A DNA stretch of 64,000 bases from Distichodus sexfasciatus. Lineage: Eukaryota; Chordata; Actinopteri; Characiformes; Distichodontidae. Positions 25,355-36,784 of this stretch are shown here, in pieces (position 1 is the stretch's first letter; each line of letters opens with the position of its first letter). The stretch is taken from the NCBI GenBank assembly GCA_032718565.1, contig JAVGVS010000850.1, forward strand, positions 1-64,000, in the 5' to 3' direction. A program made the translations under genes and the position numbers. The notes under the pieces are model-generated. The model was not told the DNA's origin, ran no database searches, and saw nothing but the letters and a program-made list of their open reading frames with translations.

Positions 25355-25895
25355 TACACACACACGCACACAGTCTTTGTATTACTATCTTTGTGAGGTC
25401 CTTCCATAGACTCCCATAATAACTAAAGTGCATATTTTACCTACATCCTAATCCTAACCTAACCTTAACCTCAGTAACCAAAAGCACATCTTTTACCTCT
25501 TTTAGTTTCTCCAAATAAAAACAAGCACATTTTCTATAAGTCATTTTCCTTCATAGGGACCTCTCAAATGTCCTTTGCAAGCTAAAAAAAAAACAGATAC
25601 AAGTGATTTTGGGGAGACAAAAGGTCCCCCACAATGCGATAAATACATGAACACACACTCACACACACACATCCTCATGCTTATATAGTAGTAGGGACCT
25701 CCATTGACTTCTATATTACTGTATCTGTAATACTCACGCCCTAACCCTCAACATAACCTAACCATAACCTCAATAGCCAAAAGCTAATCTTTCCTATACT
25801 TTTAGTTAAAAAACACAGATAAAAGTGATTTTAGGGGACAAAAGGTCCCCACAATGCGATAAATACATGGCCACACACACACACACACACACACC
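25355..25895. repeat. Two copies of the fish (CA)n-linked repeat block
   Basis: Each copy has a CACACAC run, an 'ATAGACTCC/ATTGACTTC' word, 'CTAACCTAACCTTAACCTCA', then GGGGACAAAAGGTCCCCACA and ATGCGATAAATACATG. They are tandem at about 25355 and 25670. Confidence 0.6.
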
Positions 25896-26583
25896 AAGAC
25901 AGATGGCCCAGACTTATACTTTTGTAGTATCTGCATAATCATCCATTACGTTTCGTGCTTTGTTGATCCTCTGATGGTATGTAAGGTTGATATACTTATT
26001 ATATTAGTTTTAATCCTTAAACAGCTTGCAGACGAGTGTCAGAATACTACACAGGTAAACTGCCAAAATGGTAACATACCACTGTAACATTTATGGTAAA
26101 AAATGAAGCAAAGGCGTTAATTTGCCTACTGTTTCCAAATCTAACATCTGTGTTTATGTTGAATTGGGGACAGATAAGTGGAGCAGAAAAACCATTTTCA
26201 GCGCTCTGAATTTAGCATTGATGTGGCGCCATACCCCTCGTAGGCTATGAACTAAAAAATAACATCACTGCTGTAAAGGAAATTTTAAAAATGAAATAAA
26301 TTTCCCTTGCTGCCACTGGGGAAAAGAAAAAAAAATCCCTACCGACCCATGACCTCAACTGACAACCAACAGGAACCAAACCTTTTTTTTTTTTCTTAGG
26401 CCTAAGAATGAAGTTTATCACATACAAGGAATTCGCTTTGGTGGTTGGTGTTAAAACATTCAGAGCAAAAAATAATAATAATTTAATGTGTTTTTATGTT
26501 TAAGATACTATTAAAAGTATAAGAATATGGATATTGCTGTACAAATTTTAAAGAGTGCAAGGATGGAAGTATAGATAATGAGA

Positions 26584-26616
<33 letters not shown>

Positions 26617-27521
26617 AAAACTCAATAAGTCAGAACTCTGAGAAAAAGTCAGAATTCTTACATATTTATTTTTCTCTCCTTCAGGTACAGGGATAAAATC
26701 CTCTCAGTGCGTCAGTGCAAATTATCACTGTATATGTATATGTATCTCGTTATTTTCTGATCTTCACTACTATATGATGCTGTATTTTCACATTTTATTC
26801 GTTTCAAATGGAAGTATTATTACACATATTTCTACATGAATATTTGCAAATATATAAACGTTTATCCAGGTTAAAGGGAAAAAAACTGATCTTTGTTCAT
26901 TTCTAAATGTGTTCTGCGCCCCCCCAGACTTTACTCCTCGTTTTGAAACACTTATGAACCACCACAGCAGCGACCCTCTGTTTGTTTTTGGGATGTGATG
27001 AAACCCTTTTGAAGGAGTAAAGAGTGATTTATTAATCTGTGTTTGTCTCTGTGTCTGTTTGATGATTGCTTATTTGATGTGCAGCAATCTTTTAGTTATT
27101 AATATTTGTTTAGACATAACACAATATGAACAAATTTACTTATTTTAGAAATGATAGTGAAAAATCTGAAATAAAGTATATATAGTACATAAGTTTCAAA
27201 GAGGCGCTTTTAAAGTGAAAATTGATTTAAGAAGACTATCATCTTAAAAAGGTCATTTATAAGAAAAAAGTCTTCAACTTCACGATTAACCACAACAAAA
27301 ACCGGATTTTTTGATACATCTTGTACCTGATTATGTTTGGTTTTCATCCGGTAACGATGTCAAGAGTAAGACAAAGTCTTTAGAGGAACATTACAATGAC
27401 ACAATTGGAAAAAATTGAGATGGAAATATAATCTTTCGTATATTTGAGGTTTAGTTTGTTATCTGGAAGGGAGGAAAGGCCAATCATTGTCTGGTGACCC
27501 ACATAAAGCCCAGCGGGGCAA

Positions 27522-27534
27522 GTTAATCATTACA
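27522..27534 (+). promoter_or_regulatory. HNF1-like site upstream of ftcd
   Basis: GTTAATCATTACA matches the HNF1 palindrome GTTAATNATTAAC except for the last two bases and lies about 117 bp upstream of the ftcd ATG. FTCD is a liver-enriched enzyme, so the site is plausible, but the call is motif-based. Confidence 0.4.
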
Positions 27535-27650
27535 GAAGTGCAGGACAGCTGTCTGAAAAAGAGCGAGAGGGGGAAAAACCAGCAGAGACACTCGTCGGTG
27601 TGTTTCAGTCCAAACGTGTGAGTGTGTGAGTGTGCATCTGGTCCAAAAGC

Positions 27651-30600
27651 ATGGCCAAACTGGTGGAGTGCGTGCCCAACTTCTCAGAGGGACGAAATAA
27701 GGAGGTAAACTGCAAATTATTATTATTATTATTATTGAATAAGTTTAAAATAGTTTTAATATATGCATTTTTACTTGTATATGTATTATTAAAATATTTT
27801 ATATTCTGTAAAAATAACATAAAATTGTAAAAAATATATAAAAAATGTAAAATGTTTAATTATATCTTGATCGATGTTTGAGATAACTGATATTTTTTAA
27901 TGTACAATATGAATATTTCTTAATTGTAATAACTTATACAATGATTTATAATTGTTTAACACTTTTGGTGCGTTTTATAATTTAGTGTTTCATTGTGTGT
28001 GTGTGTGTGTGTGTTGTTGGTCAGGTGATTGATGCCATCGCGGATGCCATCGCGGGTACGGAGGGCTGCAGTGTGCTGGACGTGGATCCCGGCTCCTCCA
28101 CCAACCGGACCGTGTATACCTTCGTGGGGTCGCCTCAGGCCGTGGTGGAGGGAGCGCTGAACGCTGCACGAACCGCCTTCACGCTCATCGACATGACCAA
28201 ACACACCGGTACACACACACACACAAACACACACCACATTTAATAACATTTTAATTCATATTTAATAAAATTTTACACACATAAATGAATGTATGTGTGT
28301 GTGTGTGTGTGCGTGCAGGTGAGCATCCTCGTACAGGGGCGATGGACGTGTGTCCCTTCATCCCGGTGCAGAACGTCAGCATGCAGGAGTGTGTTGAGTG
28401 TGCTGAAGAGTTCGGACGGAGACTCGCACAAACTCTGCACGTTCCAGGTGACGAGAGACGAAAGGAGGAAGAGCTGAGAAATCAACACACACACACACAC
28501 AAACACACACACATATATCTCATTAAAACCCACTCTCTTTCTTTCTCTGTTCTCTCTCTCTCTCTCTCTCTCTCCCTCAGTGTATCTGTATGGCGAGGCG
28601 GCGAGGCGTGAAAGTCGGCGTTCCCTGCCGTCCGTTCGTGCCGGAGAGTACGAGGCTTTAGCAGAGAAGGTACAGCTGAGTGTGTGAAAACGTAGAGCTG
28701 TAACGACACATCGACCTCCTCTGATACACTTATGATATTGATATTATATCGAACGGGAGAATTGGAACTGTCTTGTTGAGCAAAATGTCTAAACAAGCAC
28801 CGGTATATGTTACTACGTTGTTCGTTCTCTAAAGTTGAAAAAGAGCGAATGGGCTCCGGACTACGGCCCGGCCGACTTCGTCCCCTCCTGGGGGGCCACG
28901 GTCACCGGGGCACGCAAGTTCCTCATCGCTTACAACGTCAACCTGTTGAGCACCAAGGAGCAAGCGCATCGCGTCGCCCTGGACATCCGGGAGCAGGGCC
29001 GAGGAAAAGACCAGGTACGGCCCGAGGCGGAGGGGTGCAACAATACACCAATCCACAACGACACATCGATTCAGTGATCAACCAGCCCAAAGCGTCAATT
29101 GAAAATGTTAACATCAATTAGAATCACACATATCGTAACGTCCCTTGCCAAGGAAACGCAAAACACGTCTACGTCTAGTTTTAACGTCTAGTTTTAACGG
29201 CTAGTTTTAACGTCTAGTTTTAGTCACGGATAAAAGCTTGTTGACGAACGTTTGCCGTTGTGTCCAGCCCGGGCTCCTGAAGAAGGTCCAGGGAATGGGT
29301 TGGTACCTGGAAGAGTCGAACCTGGCTCAGGTCTCCACTAACATCCTGGATTTCGAGCTGACGCCTTTACACACCGTCTACGAGGAGATCTGCCGAGACG
29401 CGAGGGTAAGCGGCAGAGGTGTAGCGATGCGTCGATCTACATCAATACGTCGATTCAGTGACCGTCAAGCACATAACGTTGACCTGAAATGAAAACCTCG
29501 ATCAGACGGCATACGCATTGTGACGTCAGTTTACATTGAACAGGAGGTCTGTTTTTATTCACAGAAGAGTTCAGAAATAAACGATTAAACGATATTTGAG
29601 TTGCTTTTTGTCATTTAACAATGAACAACTACACAGACGATTCCTGAAGGAACTGTCACAGAAATCAATTGCGAAGTTATTTTTGAAGGTAAATGTGAGG
29701 CGTTTTTTAATCACACGTTTCCTGCGTCCTCTAAACATAACAAGGACGTGAGTTCGCTGACGTGTGGTTTTGTGTTCAGGAACTCAACCTGCCGGTGGTG
29801 GGGTCGCAGATTGTGGGTGTGATTCCCCTCAAGGCCGTGCTGGATTGCGCCGAATTTTACATCCAGAAGGACGGACTCTTCATCGTCGAGGAAGAACATA
29901 AAGTTCGGTTGGTGGGTAATAAAAGCGACTAGCGACGGATATGAAATTTTATTTATTTATTTTTTTAACGTTGTTGTGTTTATTCCCCTCTTCTCTCAGG
30001 TCATTAGCAAACTGGGCTTGGACTCTTTGGGTCCATTTGTTCCTAAAGAGAGAATCATAGAGTGAGTTTATTACATGTTAAAAGTGCTGAAAGATTGTAT
30101 GAACATTGTGGAAAACGTTGTTGGAATGTTAAGCAAAATGTTTTCAGAATGCTTAGGACATTTTAGGAACTAAAATACAATCTAAAAACGTTCTAAAATC
30201 ACCAACTTGCACTAACTTGGTGGAAATGTTAACAAAACTGAACTTCTTACCAGCCAAAACCAACCGCTAAAAATGTTGCACAAGCCTCGTAGAACTGTTG
30301 CAGAAAAGTTGGTAAACATGGTTGAGACATTATATATTAACCTTGTAGAATTGTTGCAGAAACATTATAAGAACATTGTAGAAATTAGCAAAAATGTTAC
30401 CAGGGAAAAAAAAACACATTTAGGAACCGAAATGAAGAAATAACACGCAAAAAATGTACAAACCTTGTAGAAACGAATGCATTTTCTTCCTCTGCCGTGT
30501 TTAGGTACATGGTGGGCGCCGAGCGGGAGGGGGGCACGTTAGCGTCTCTTCCCCTGCAGCAGTTCGTCCGCAGCGTCGGGGCCCGAAGCGCCGCCCCCGG

Positions 30601-31868
30601 TGGAGGATCGGTGTCCGCCGCCATCGCCGCCATGGTGACGGGGGCCTCCTTTTTTGCGATGCTGGAACCCAAAAATCCCAAAAACGACACTGCTACATCA
30701 CTGACGTCTCGTTTTTTTTTTTCTTTTCCCTCCTGTCCCGTAGGGGGCGGCACTGGGTTGCATGGTGGGCCAGATGACGTACGGAAAGCGACAGTTCCAG
30801 GCTCTCGATGGGACGATGAGGAGACTCATCCCTCCGTTTCACCGGGCCATGAACGACCTGCTCGTTACCGTGGACGCCGACTCCACCGCCTTTAATAGCT
30901 ACATGGTACACACAAACATGTTGATTTATTTCGTTTATTATAAAGATTATTTCGTTTATTATAAATGAGTGACATCAGGCTTTGCTGACGTTTTTCGTTT
31001 AAGGCGGCACTGAAATTACCCAAAAGCACACCGGAGGACATTAAAAGGTAAGGCATAATTAGAGCTGTAACGATACATCAATACATGTCGATACATCGAT
31101 ACAACGATTAGGAATAGTAGCGATTATTACAAAAGTCGTAAAATATGTTTAGAGTGCAAAAATTCAAATCGGCAGATTAAAATTGGCACACAAGCCCTCA
31201 GACGTTTTCCAGATGGTCGGCAACGCGGTGTTAAGACGCTTGCCTCTGTGCCATGAGGTAGTGGGTTTCTAAAACCCTACCTCCAGCACTACCATCATTG
31301 GGTCCCTGAACGAGACCCAAGTTGCTCTCAGGGGAACTGTCCCTTTCATGAAAACTGAAATGCAAAACCTAACACCAGCGTTTCTGGTTTGTAGGAGGGA
31401 GGAGGCGATGCAGGAGGGCCTGAAGAAAGCGGTTGGAGTGCCGCTGTCCCTGGCCGAAAAAGTCACAGAACTGTGGCCGGCGCTGAAGGAGATGGTTCAG
31501 TACGGCAACGTGGCCTGCAAGTCTGATGCACAGGTCTGAATCTGGTTTTCGCTGTAAACGGGATGTGAGCCTGTTTATTGATTTATATTTTATGGATGAG
31601 CAGGTAGCGGCCAAAGCTCTGGAGACAGCGGTGTTTGGGGCGTACTACAATGTCATCATCAACCTGAAAGACGTCACTGATCCGTCCTTCAAACGTGCGG
31701 TGAGTCGGGCTCCTCGGTCTCGTATGTACGCAGACACAGACGTTACGTGGACTGACGATTATGTGCCGTACGTTTGCGTTTCAGATGGAGGAGCGAGTGT
31801 CGGAACTCTTGAAGGAGGCCAAAGAAAGTGCTGCTCAAGTTCTGGAAATGGCCCAACAACGCCACTGA
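27651..31868 (+). CDS. ftcd: Formimidoyltransferase-cyclodeaminase (14 exons, 540 aa)
   Basis: Bifunctional folate enzyme of histidine degradation: moves the formimino group from formiminoglutamate to tetrahydrofolate, then cyclodeaminates it to 5,10-methenyl-THF and ammonia; in vertebrates cytosolic and Golgi-associated. Exons: 27651-27704, 28025-28208, 28319-28447, 28581-28669, 28835-29014, 29268-29405, 29780-29911, 30000-30061, 30505-30634, 30744-30905, 31004-31047, 31395-31533, 31604-31699, 31785-31868. They sum to 1623 nt in frame, one residue short of the usual 541 aa. The transferase domain (about 1-326) begins MAKLVECVPNFSEGRN and carries HPRTGAMDVCPF with His82, the catalytic histidine of the porcine enzyme. 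The cyclodeaminase half (about 335-540) has SAAPGGGSVSAAIAAM and MVGQMTYGK. Introns 1, 2 and 3 end in TG or CT microsatellites. Confidence 0.97.
29165..29223. repeat. 13-bp tandem repeat CGTCTAGTTTTAA
   Basis: Four near-identical units lie in ftcd intron 5, 45 bp upstream of an acceptor. Confidence 0.8.
30065..30480. repeat. Degenerate AACATTGTAGAA/AATGTTG repeats in ftcd intron 8
   Basis: Variants of GAACATTGTRGAAA, GTTGGAATGTTA and CCTTGTAGAATTGTTGCAGAA recur through the intron, consistent with a decayed tandem array. Confidence 0.5.
31195..31345. mobile_element. SINE-like fragment in ftcd intron 11
   Basis: The block GGTGTTAAGACGCTTGCCTC...GAGGTAGTGGGTTTCTAAAACC...CAGCACTACCATCATTGGGT resembles a tRNA-derived head plus body. 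A related body (CCAGAACTACCACCACTGGG) occurs at 35378-35397. Confidence 0.5.
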
Positions 31869-31907
31869 ACACACACACATCACAGACCACAGATCACAAC
31901 AAGCCCA

Positions 31908-31913
31908 TTAAAG
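31908..31913 (+). terminator. Candidate ftcd polyadenylation signal ATTAAA
   Basis: ATTAAA lies 40 nt past the ftcd stop and is followed by GT-rich CACTTGTTCTTGATGTGTT, a plausible downstream element. It implies a very short 3' UTR. Confidence 0.45.
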
Positions 31914-32165
31914 AGCTACCCACTTGTTCTTGATGTGTTATTACCTATAAGATTCACGTTTACTCTAGGGAGACTGCATGTGACGAGGTAAATAACTTGT
32001 TACCACAAGATAATTAACTTGATCATGATGAATGAGCTGTGCACAAGATAATAACTCATTTGCTTAAGATCAACAAGATGTACAACACAAATAACGTGTT
32101 GCCACAAGATAAACCACTTGTACAAGAGTAATATTTTGTGCACCCAAGACAATAAAGTGTTTCTT

Positions 32166-33027
32166 AGTGTTGTAGACCTCGAGACCGGTTTTTGAAGGTC
32201 TTGGTCTGGTCTCAGACTCAACCGCATTTGCCCACTCTTGGCATTCTCTCGATGAGCTTCAGGAGGTAGTCACCTGAAATGGTTTTCCAACAGTCTTGAA
32301 GGAGTTCCCACAGATGCTGAGCACTTGTTAGCCCTTTTGCCTTCACTCTGCGGTCCATCTCATCCCAAACCATCTCGATTGGGTTTGGTCAGGTGACCGT
32401 GGAGGCCAGGTCTTCTGGCGCAGTGCTCCATCACTCTCCTTCTTGGTCAGATAGCCCTTACACAGTTCATTCATAGTTTTGATGCCTTCAGGGAGAATCT
32501 ACAATGTAAATAGTAATGAAAATAAAGAAAAAACATTGAATGGGAAGGTGTGTCCAAACCTTTGACTGGTAGTGTACTTCAAGTGCAACCAATGACGTAA
32601 GTGGCGACCGCGGTTACCCAACCCGCCCCCTTCACACGAGCACTGTAAACTTTGCACTTAATAGTTTCTGACCATAATTACTATATTACTTCTACAAATG
32701 TTGAACGTTTGAGGTTCTTTTCTTCTGTTTTCTGATTATTGCAATGTAAGAGAATAGTCAAGAGAGAAGTAATGAATAAAGATTTTTAATGTTGCGTAGT
32801 GTGTGTTGTTTGCTTCATTCAGCTCTTTTTGAGGAGCGCTTAGGCTTTGCATGTTCCACTTATTTGTCATGCCGTGTAAAACGCCCATTGGTCCGGTCTC
32901 GACTCGGTCTCGGCCAGCCCTGGTCTCGGTCTCGGCCCCTCAGGGTCATGGTCTTGTCTTAGTCTCGACCCCCTCTGGTCTTGGTCAGGTCTTGGTCTCG
33001 GATAAGGTGGTCTTGACTACAACAGTG
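32166..33027. mobile_element. Non-autonomous DNA transposon, GTGTTGTAG...CTACAACAGTG ends
   Basis: The left end GTGTTGTAGACCTCGAGACC is inverted relative to the right end GGTGGTCTTGACTACAACAG. The interior is rich in GGTCTTGGTCTCGG words on both sides of the inserted Tc1 piece. Superfamily not determined. Confidence 0.65.
32222..32576 (-). mobile_element. Tc1/mariner-like fragment inserted in the element above
   Basis: The right end GTGTGTCCAAACCTTTGACT then GGTAGTGTA is the typical fish Tc1 terminus read inward on the minus strand. The minus strand carries transposase C-terminal coding remnants (wording around QHLWELLQDCWKTISGDYLL), with breaks. The left terminus is absent, so it is a truncated copy. 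Confidence 0.75.
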
Positions 33028-33310
33028 GTGTTTCCACAATATAAATGACCTGTTCCCACAAGTTGAATGACTTGAACAAGACCACAAGTTGTTCCCACAA
33101 GACAATAACCTGTAAAAGATAAAAAAATTGTCTGCACAAGACAAATTGTTTCCACAATATAGTAACTTGCTCCCACAAGATACATAACTTGTGCACACAA
33201 GCTAGAGATGTGGCCTCGTGTCCAAAAGAAACCCCTCCCTCATTTTAGGAGCGATGTTTTCCCTCCTCCACAGAGCAAGTGGTTGTTTAAACTCCCAGTA
33301 GGGGATCGGC

Positions 33311-33317
33311 TATAAAA
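33311..33317 (+). promoter_or_regulatory. TATA box upstream of mstn
   Basis: TATAAAA lies 41 bp upstream of the mstn ATG. If it is the functional TATA, transcription would begin about 30 bp downstream and leave a leader of only about 10 nt. An E-box-like CAAGTG lies just upstream at 33274-33279. Confidence 0.55.
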
Positions 33318-33351
33318 CTTGGATCCCGTCAGACCGCGGCAGCGTTTCAAG

Positions 33352-35083
33352 ATGAACACGGCCACATTCGCGTGTCTCACCAGCCTCTTGGGACTTTTGG
33401 GTTCAAGTGGGCAAATTTTAACCACTACCAGCAAAGTGCCGAACACAGCGACCACGACGGCCACGACCACCACCACAGATGAGGGAGGCCAGTGCTCGAC
33501 GTGCCAGGTTCGGCAGCAGAGCAAACTGATGCGTCTTCATTCCATCAAATCTCAAATTTTGAGCATTTTGCGCTTGGAGCAGGCGCCCAACATCAGCCGC
33601 GAGGCGGTGAAGCAGCTGCTGCCCAAAGCTCCACCGCTGCTGCAGCTGCTGCAGAAGGAGGAGGAGGAGGAGGAACAAGAAGAGCAGCTCGCCACCGAGA
33701 CCATTATCACCATGGCTACCCAACGTAGGGATGCATCTCTTTTCCACAAAAATGATCTGTCTCGAATTGGTCAGGAAATGTATTTAGCTTCCAAATATTA
33801 AATCTGTATTTTTATTAATATAAAAGATCTTTAATGAAAAATTAGCTCTTGAATTTAATAGAAAATAGCTTGTGAAAAAACGTATTAATCTTAAGGTTCC
33901 CTTTTTGTTCCCTACCAAATAAAAATTAGCTTGAGAGGTTCCATATGTTGGTCAAAAAGTGATGCTTTAGAACTATTTTCACGGAAAGTCTGAGTTTTGA
34001 CAGCGATGTGATTTCTCGTAGACTTTATCAGAAGCAATTTATACATATAATATGCAACGTCCCACTCACTTTTTGTTGATGCGGCTTTCAGCACACAACA
34101 CGGTCCAGGTGAACGGAACGCCTCGCTGCTGTTTGTTTGCTCTGAGTCCCAAAATTCTACCCACCAACATCCTCAAGGCGCAGCTGTGGATCCACCTGCG
34201 ACTGGGCAAGGAAAGTTCAAATCCCACCACCACAACCAACACTGACACCACCACCGTGCTGGTGCACGTCTCTCACCTATGGCCCCCACCCGAGGGTGCC
34301 GCCCGCCCCAAAACTCGCCCCCTGAAACTGGACGTGGACGCCCGGAGTGGCCGCTGGCAGAGCGTGGACTTGAAGCAGCTGCTGCAGTCCTGGTTACAGC
34401 AGCATCAAAGCAACTTTGCACTGGACATTAAGGCCTTCGACACCAAGGGCAAAAATCTGGCTGTGACCACGACCGAATCTGGCGAGGAGGGTCTTGTAAG
34501 TCAGTGTTTTTTATATTTTTACATATATTTTTAAAAGCAGCCAATTCAAAGTTAATTTTACTCAGCTGCTCCTCAACACTGCCTGTGACGTGACTGCTCT
34601 ATGTGAGATTATCTCAACACAGATTCCAAAAATGGACATTTTGCCCGTGTCTTTACATTGATTTCACTTACTGTATATTCCTCTTTGTCTTCGCGTTCTC
34701 AGCAACCGTTCCTCGAGGTGAAAATCACGGATGGCCCCAAGCGTTCCCGGAGAGAGTCCGGTCTGGACTGCGATGAGCATTCCACCGAGTCCCGCTGCTG
34801 CCGTTACCCGCTCACCGTCGACTTTGAGGATTTCGGCTGGGACTGGATCATCGCCCCCAAGCGCTATAAAGCCAACTACTGCTCGGGGGAGTGCGAGCAC
34901 GTGCACCTGCAGAAGTTTCCGCACACGCACCTGGTGAACAAGGCCAATCCCCGCGGCACCGCAGGCCCCTGCTGCACCCCCACCAAAATGTCGCCCATCA
35001 ACATGCTCTACTTCAACCACCGCGAGCAGATCATCTACGGCAAAATCCCTTCCATGGTGGTGGACCTCTGCGGCTGCTCCTGA
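33352..35083 (+). CDS. mstn: Myostatin (GDF8), divergent teleost copy (3 exons, 385 aa)
   Basis: Secreted TGF-beta ligand that restrains muscle growth through activin type II receptors. Exons 33352-33724, 34092-34495, 34703-35083 (1158 nt) follow the vertebrate MSTN three-exon layout. A hydrophobic signal peptide (about 1-20) leads into a Thr-rich stretch (33-42) and a prodomain with conserved NISREAVKQLLPKAPPL and TETIITM. A furin site RSRR (273-276) precedes a 109-residue mature peptide with nine cysteines. LDCDEHSTESRCC and CSGECE separate it from GDF11. Odd points are a Glu-rich run (103-111) where the tolloid-cleaved loop normally sits, an extra NGT sequon near 132, and VVDLCGCS where most myostatins have VVDRCGCS. 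I start at the ATG after CAAG; there is no upstream in-frame ATG. Probably one of the two teleost duplicates; a or b cannot be told here. Confidence 0.95.
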
Positions 35084-35304
35084 GTTTGTTGGCCGCCCCC
35101 ACTCCAAAAAATTAGCAGTAAACAAAAAAGCGTTAACCAAACCCAAATCCGTTTTATATGATGAAAGTGGCTCTCATGAGGTCTGTCCCTAGAAAGGAAG
35201 AGCAAAAGTTTACTCTGCTGAAGAGGATAAGTTCATGGAAGACTCAGAAATCACAAAATAACAGAGCACACATAAAAGCTTCACATAGTTCAAGTATCTC
35301 AGAG

Positions 35305-35440
35305 GAAACTGCAGGAATCAGTGGTAGGAATGCCTACCACCTTTGAACCAAGAGGTCGTGGGTTCAGATCCTTCCTCCAGAACTACCACCACTGGGCTCC
35401 CCGAACAACACCCTTAACTCCCAGTTGCTCCAGGATAATT
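35305..35440. mobile_element. SINE-like fragment near mstn 3' end
   Basis: The piece AATCAGTGGTAGGAATGCCT...AAGAGGTCGTGGGTTCAGAT has A-box- and B-box-like spacing (GTGGTAGGAATG, GGTCGTGGGTTCAGATCC), followed by a body shared with 31195-31345. A minus-strand relative of the head is at 49455-49535. Confidence 0.6.
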
Positions 35441-35759
35441 GTAGTCGTTCAAGACCAAAATGGCCAAATTCAGCCTGGACTTTCCCCAGCTCTTCCTCAA
35501 AACCCTTATGAACCCAGACCTCACACCTCCAACTAAATTTCTGCATCATCTCTGTTTTTTGTATTCATATGAAACAATATGAGGAAGCCTGCACTCTGCT
35601 CTTCGCCTGAATACTTAAGGATGTAGGAGGTAAGGCCAGGCCTGTTGATTTTGGCTCGAGCTGGAGAGCCTCAAGAAGCAGCAGAATATAACAACTTTTT
35701 AACTCTGTCATTGCAGTGAAATTTACGATTGAAATTGAAAATATTTCAACCACGTTTAA

Positions 35760-36215
35760 CCGTGTGTATATAAGACAAGAAATATATACATCTCTTTCTC
35801 TCTCTCTCAATATATATATGGAAAGCAACATCTACTTTTAACATATATTTAAATATATATTTTATTTTTAAAATAATATTTTATTTAAAAATAAATATTT
35901 GATAATGATACTACAATGTAATATATAGGTATATCCAATAAAGATTTGTATTAATACATATAATTAATTTATATTACAGCATAATATATACACATACATT
36001 TCTCATATATTATATATTATGACATGTATTGTATGTATGTATTTTTATGTGCATAATCAAATATATATACGAATACATAAATTAATATGTATAATGTATT
36101 TTTAACCATTTATTTTTTTATGAACTGTATACATAAAATATATAATGTATATATACTGTATAACACATATTACTATCTAAACATGTATATACATATATAC
36201 AGTATTTGTAGCATT
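35760..36215. repeat. TA-rich low-complexity tract
   Basis: Almost entirely ATATA/TATTT words with a short (CT)n at 35793-35808. No feature seen within it. Confidence 0.7.
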
Positions 36216-36784
36216 TAAAATGTTTGATAAGGACTGAGCGAGGCCTCCATTACCTGACACTGTTTAACTATTCCACAAATTAGATGCTCATCATTCATAA
36301 GACGTTACGTCAAACTAAAGGACGTTATGTCACATCAAATTTGCTTTATTCCTGCTAAACCAGGACTACTGCAGTACTAAAGATTCCACGTTCGCTAATG
36401 TAACCGTAAGGAACTGTCTTGTGACCTAAAAGCACCTCGTCCTCTCTTAACCCGAATGAAAACGGCCCCGCTGACCCTGAATCGGGCATGTGGACTGGAT
36501 TACGGCTCTTTGTAGAAATAAACAAGCACGCCGTTTGTTTTGCTGGCTGGGAGAAACCCTGGCGAGAAAACAGCACCTCGGCCCAAGGACAGCGAGTGCA
36601 GATGGTCCAGCGCTCGGACACTTCACCTAAAAACCTGACTCGTGTAAAGGAAAAGAGCTGTAAAAGCTGTGTAAGCGTTCTGTGGGAGATTGAATGCATT
36701 ATTAAATGGATTATTCAGACTACATTTGTTTTTTTTCCCCCAGCACTTAATTTAACAGCCAGTGACATTGAGTGCAGGACAGCC

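Larger units (their letters stand above)
23221..27521. other. Intergenic region between cnot9 and ftcd
   Basis: The two genes diverge from this ~4.6-kb interval. It contains (CAA)n at 23248-23278, (GTT)n at 23808-23826, a G-rich minisatellite at 24300-24610, a long possible transposon remnant at 24740-25140 (TTCAGGCAGGGTCAGTACCA and similar words), two (CA)n-linked repeat copies at 25355-25890 and (TTA)n at 26587-26616. No coding exon was recognised. Confidence 0.5.
31970..33210. repeat. CCCACAAGATAAT-type degenerate tandem array (outer layer of nest)
   Basis: Short imperfect units around CCACAAGATAATAACTTGT occupy 31985-32165 and resume at 33030-33205. The array is split by the DNA element described at 32166-33027. 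Confidence 0.65.

Noticed and set aside
33319..33351. Upstream in-frame extension of mstn from a TTG codon
   Set aside because: There is no ATG in it, it overlaps the region just after the TATA box, and the ATG at 33352 gives a proper signal peptide.
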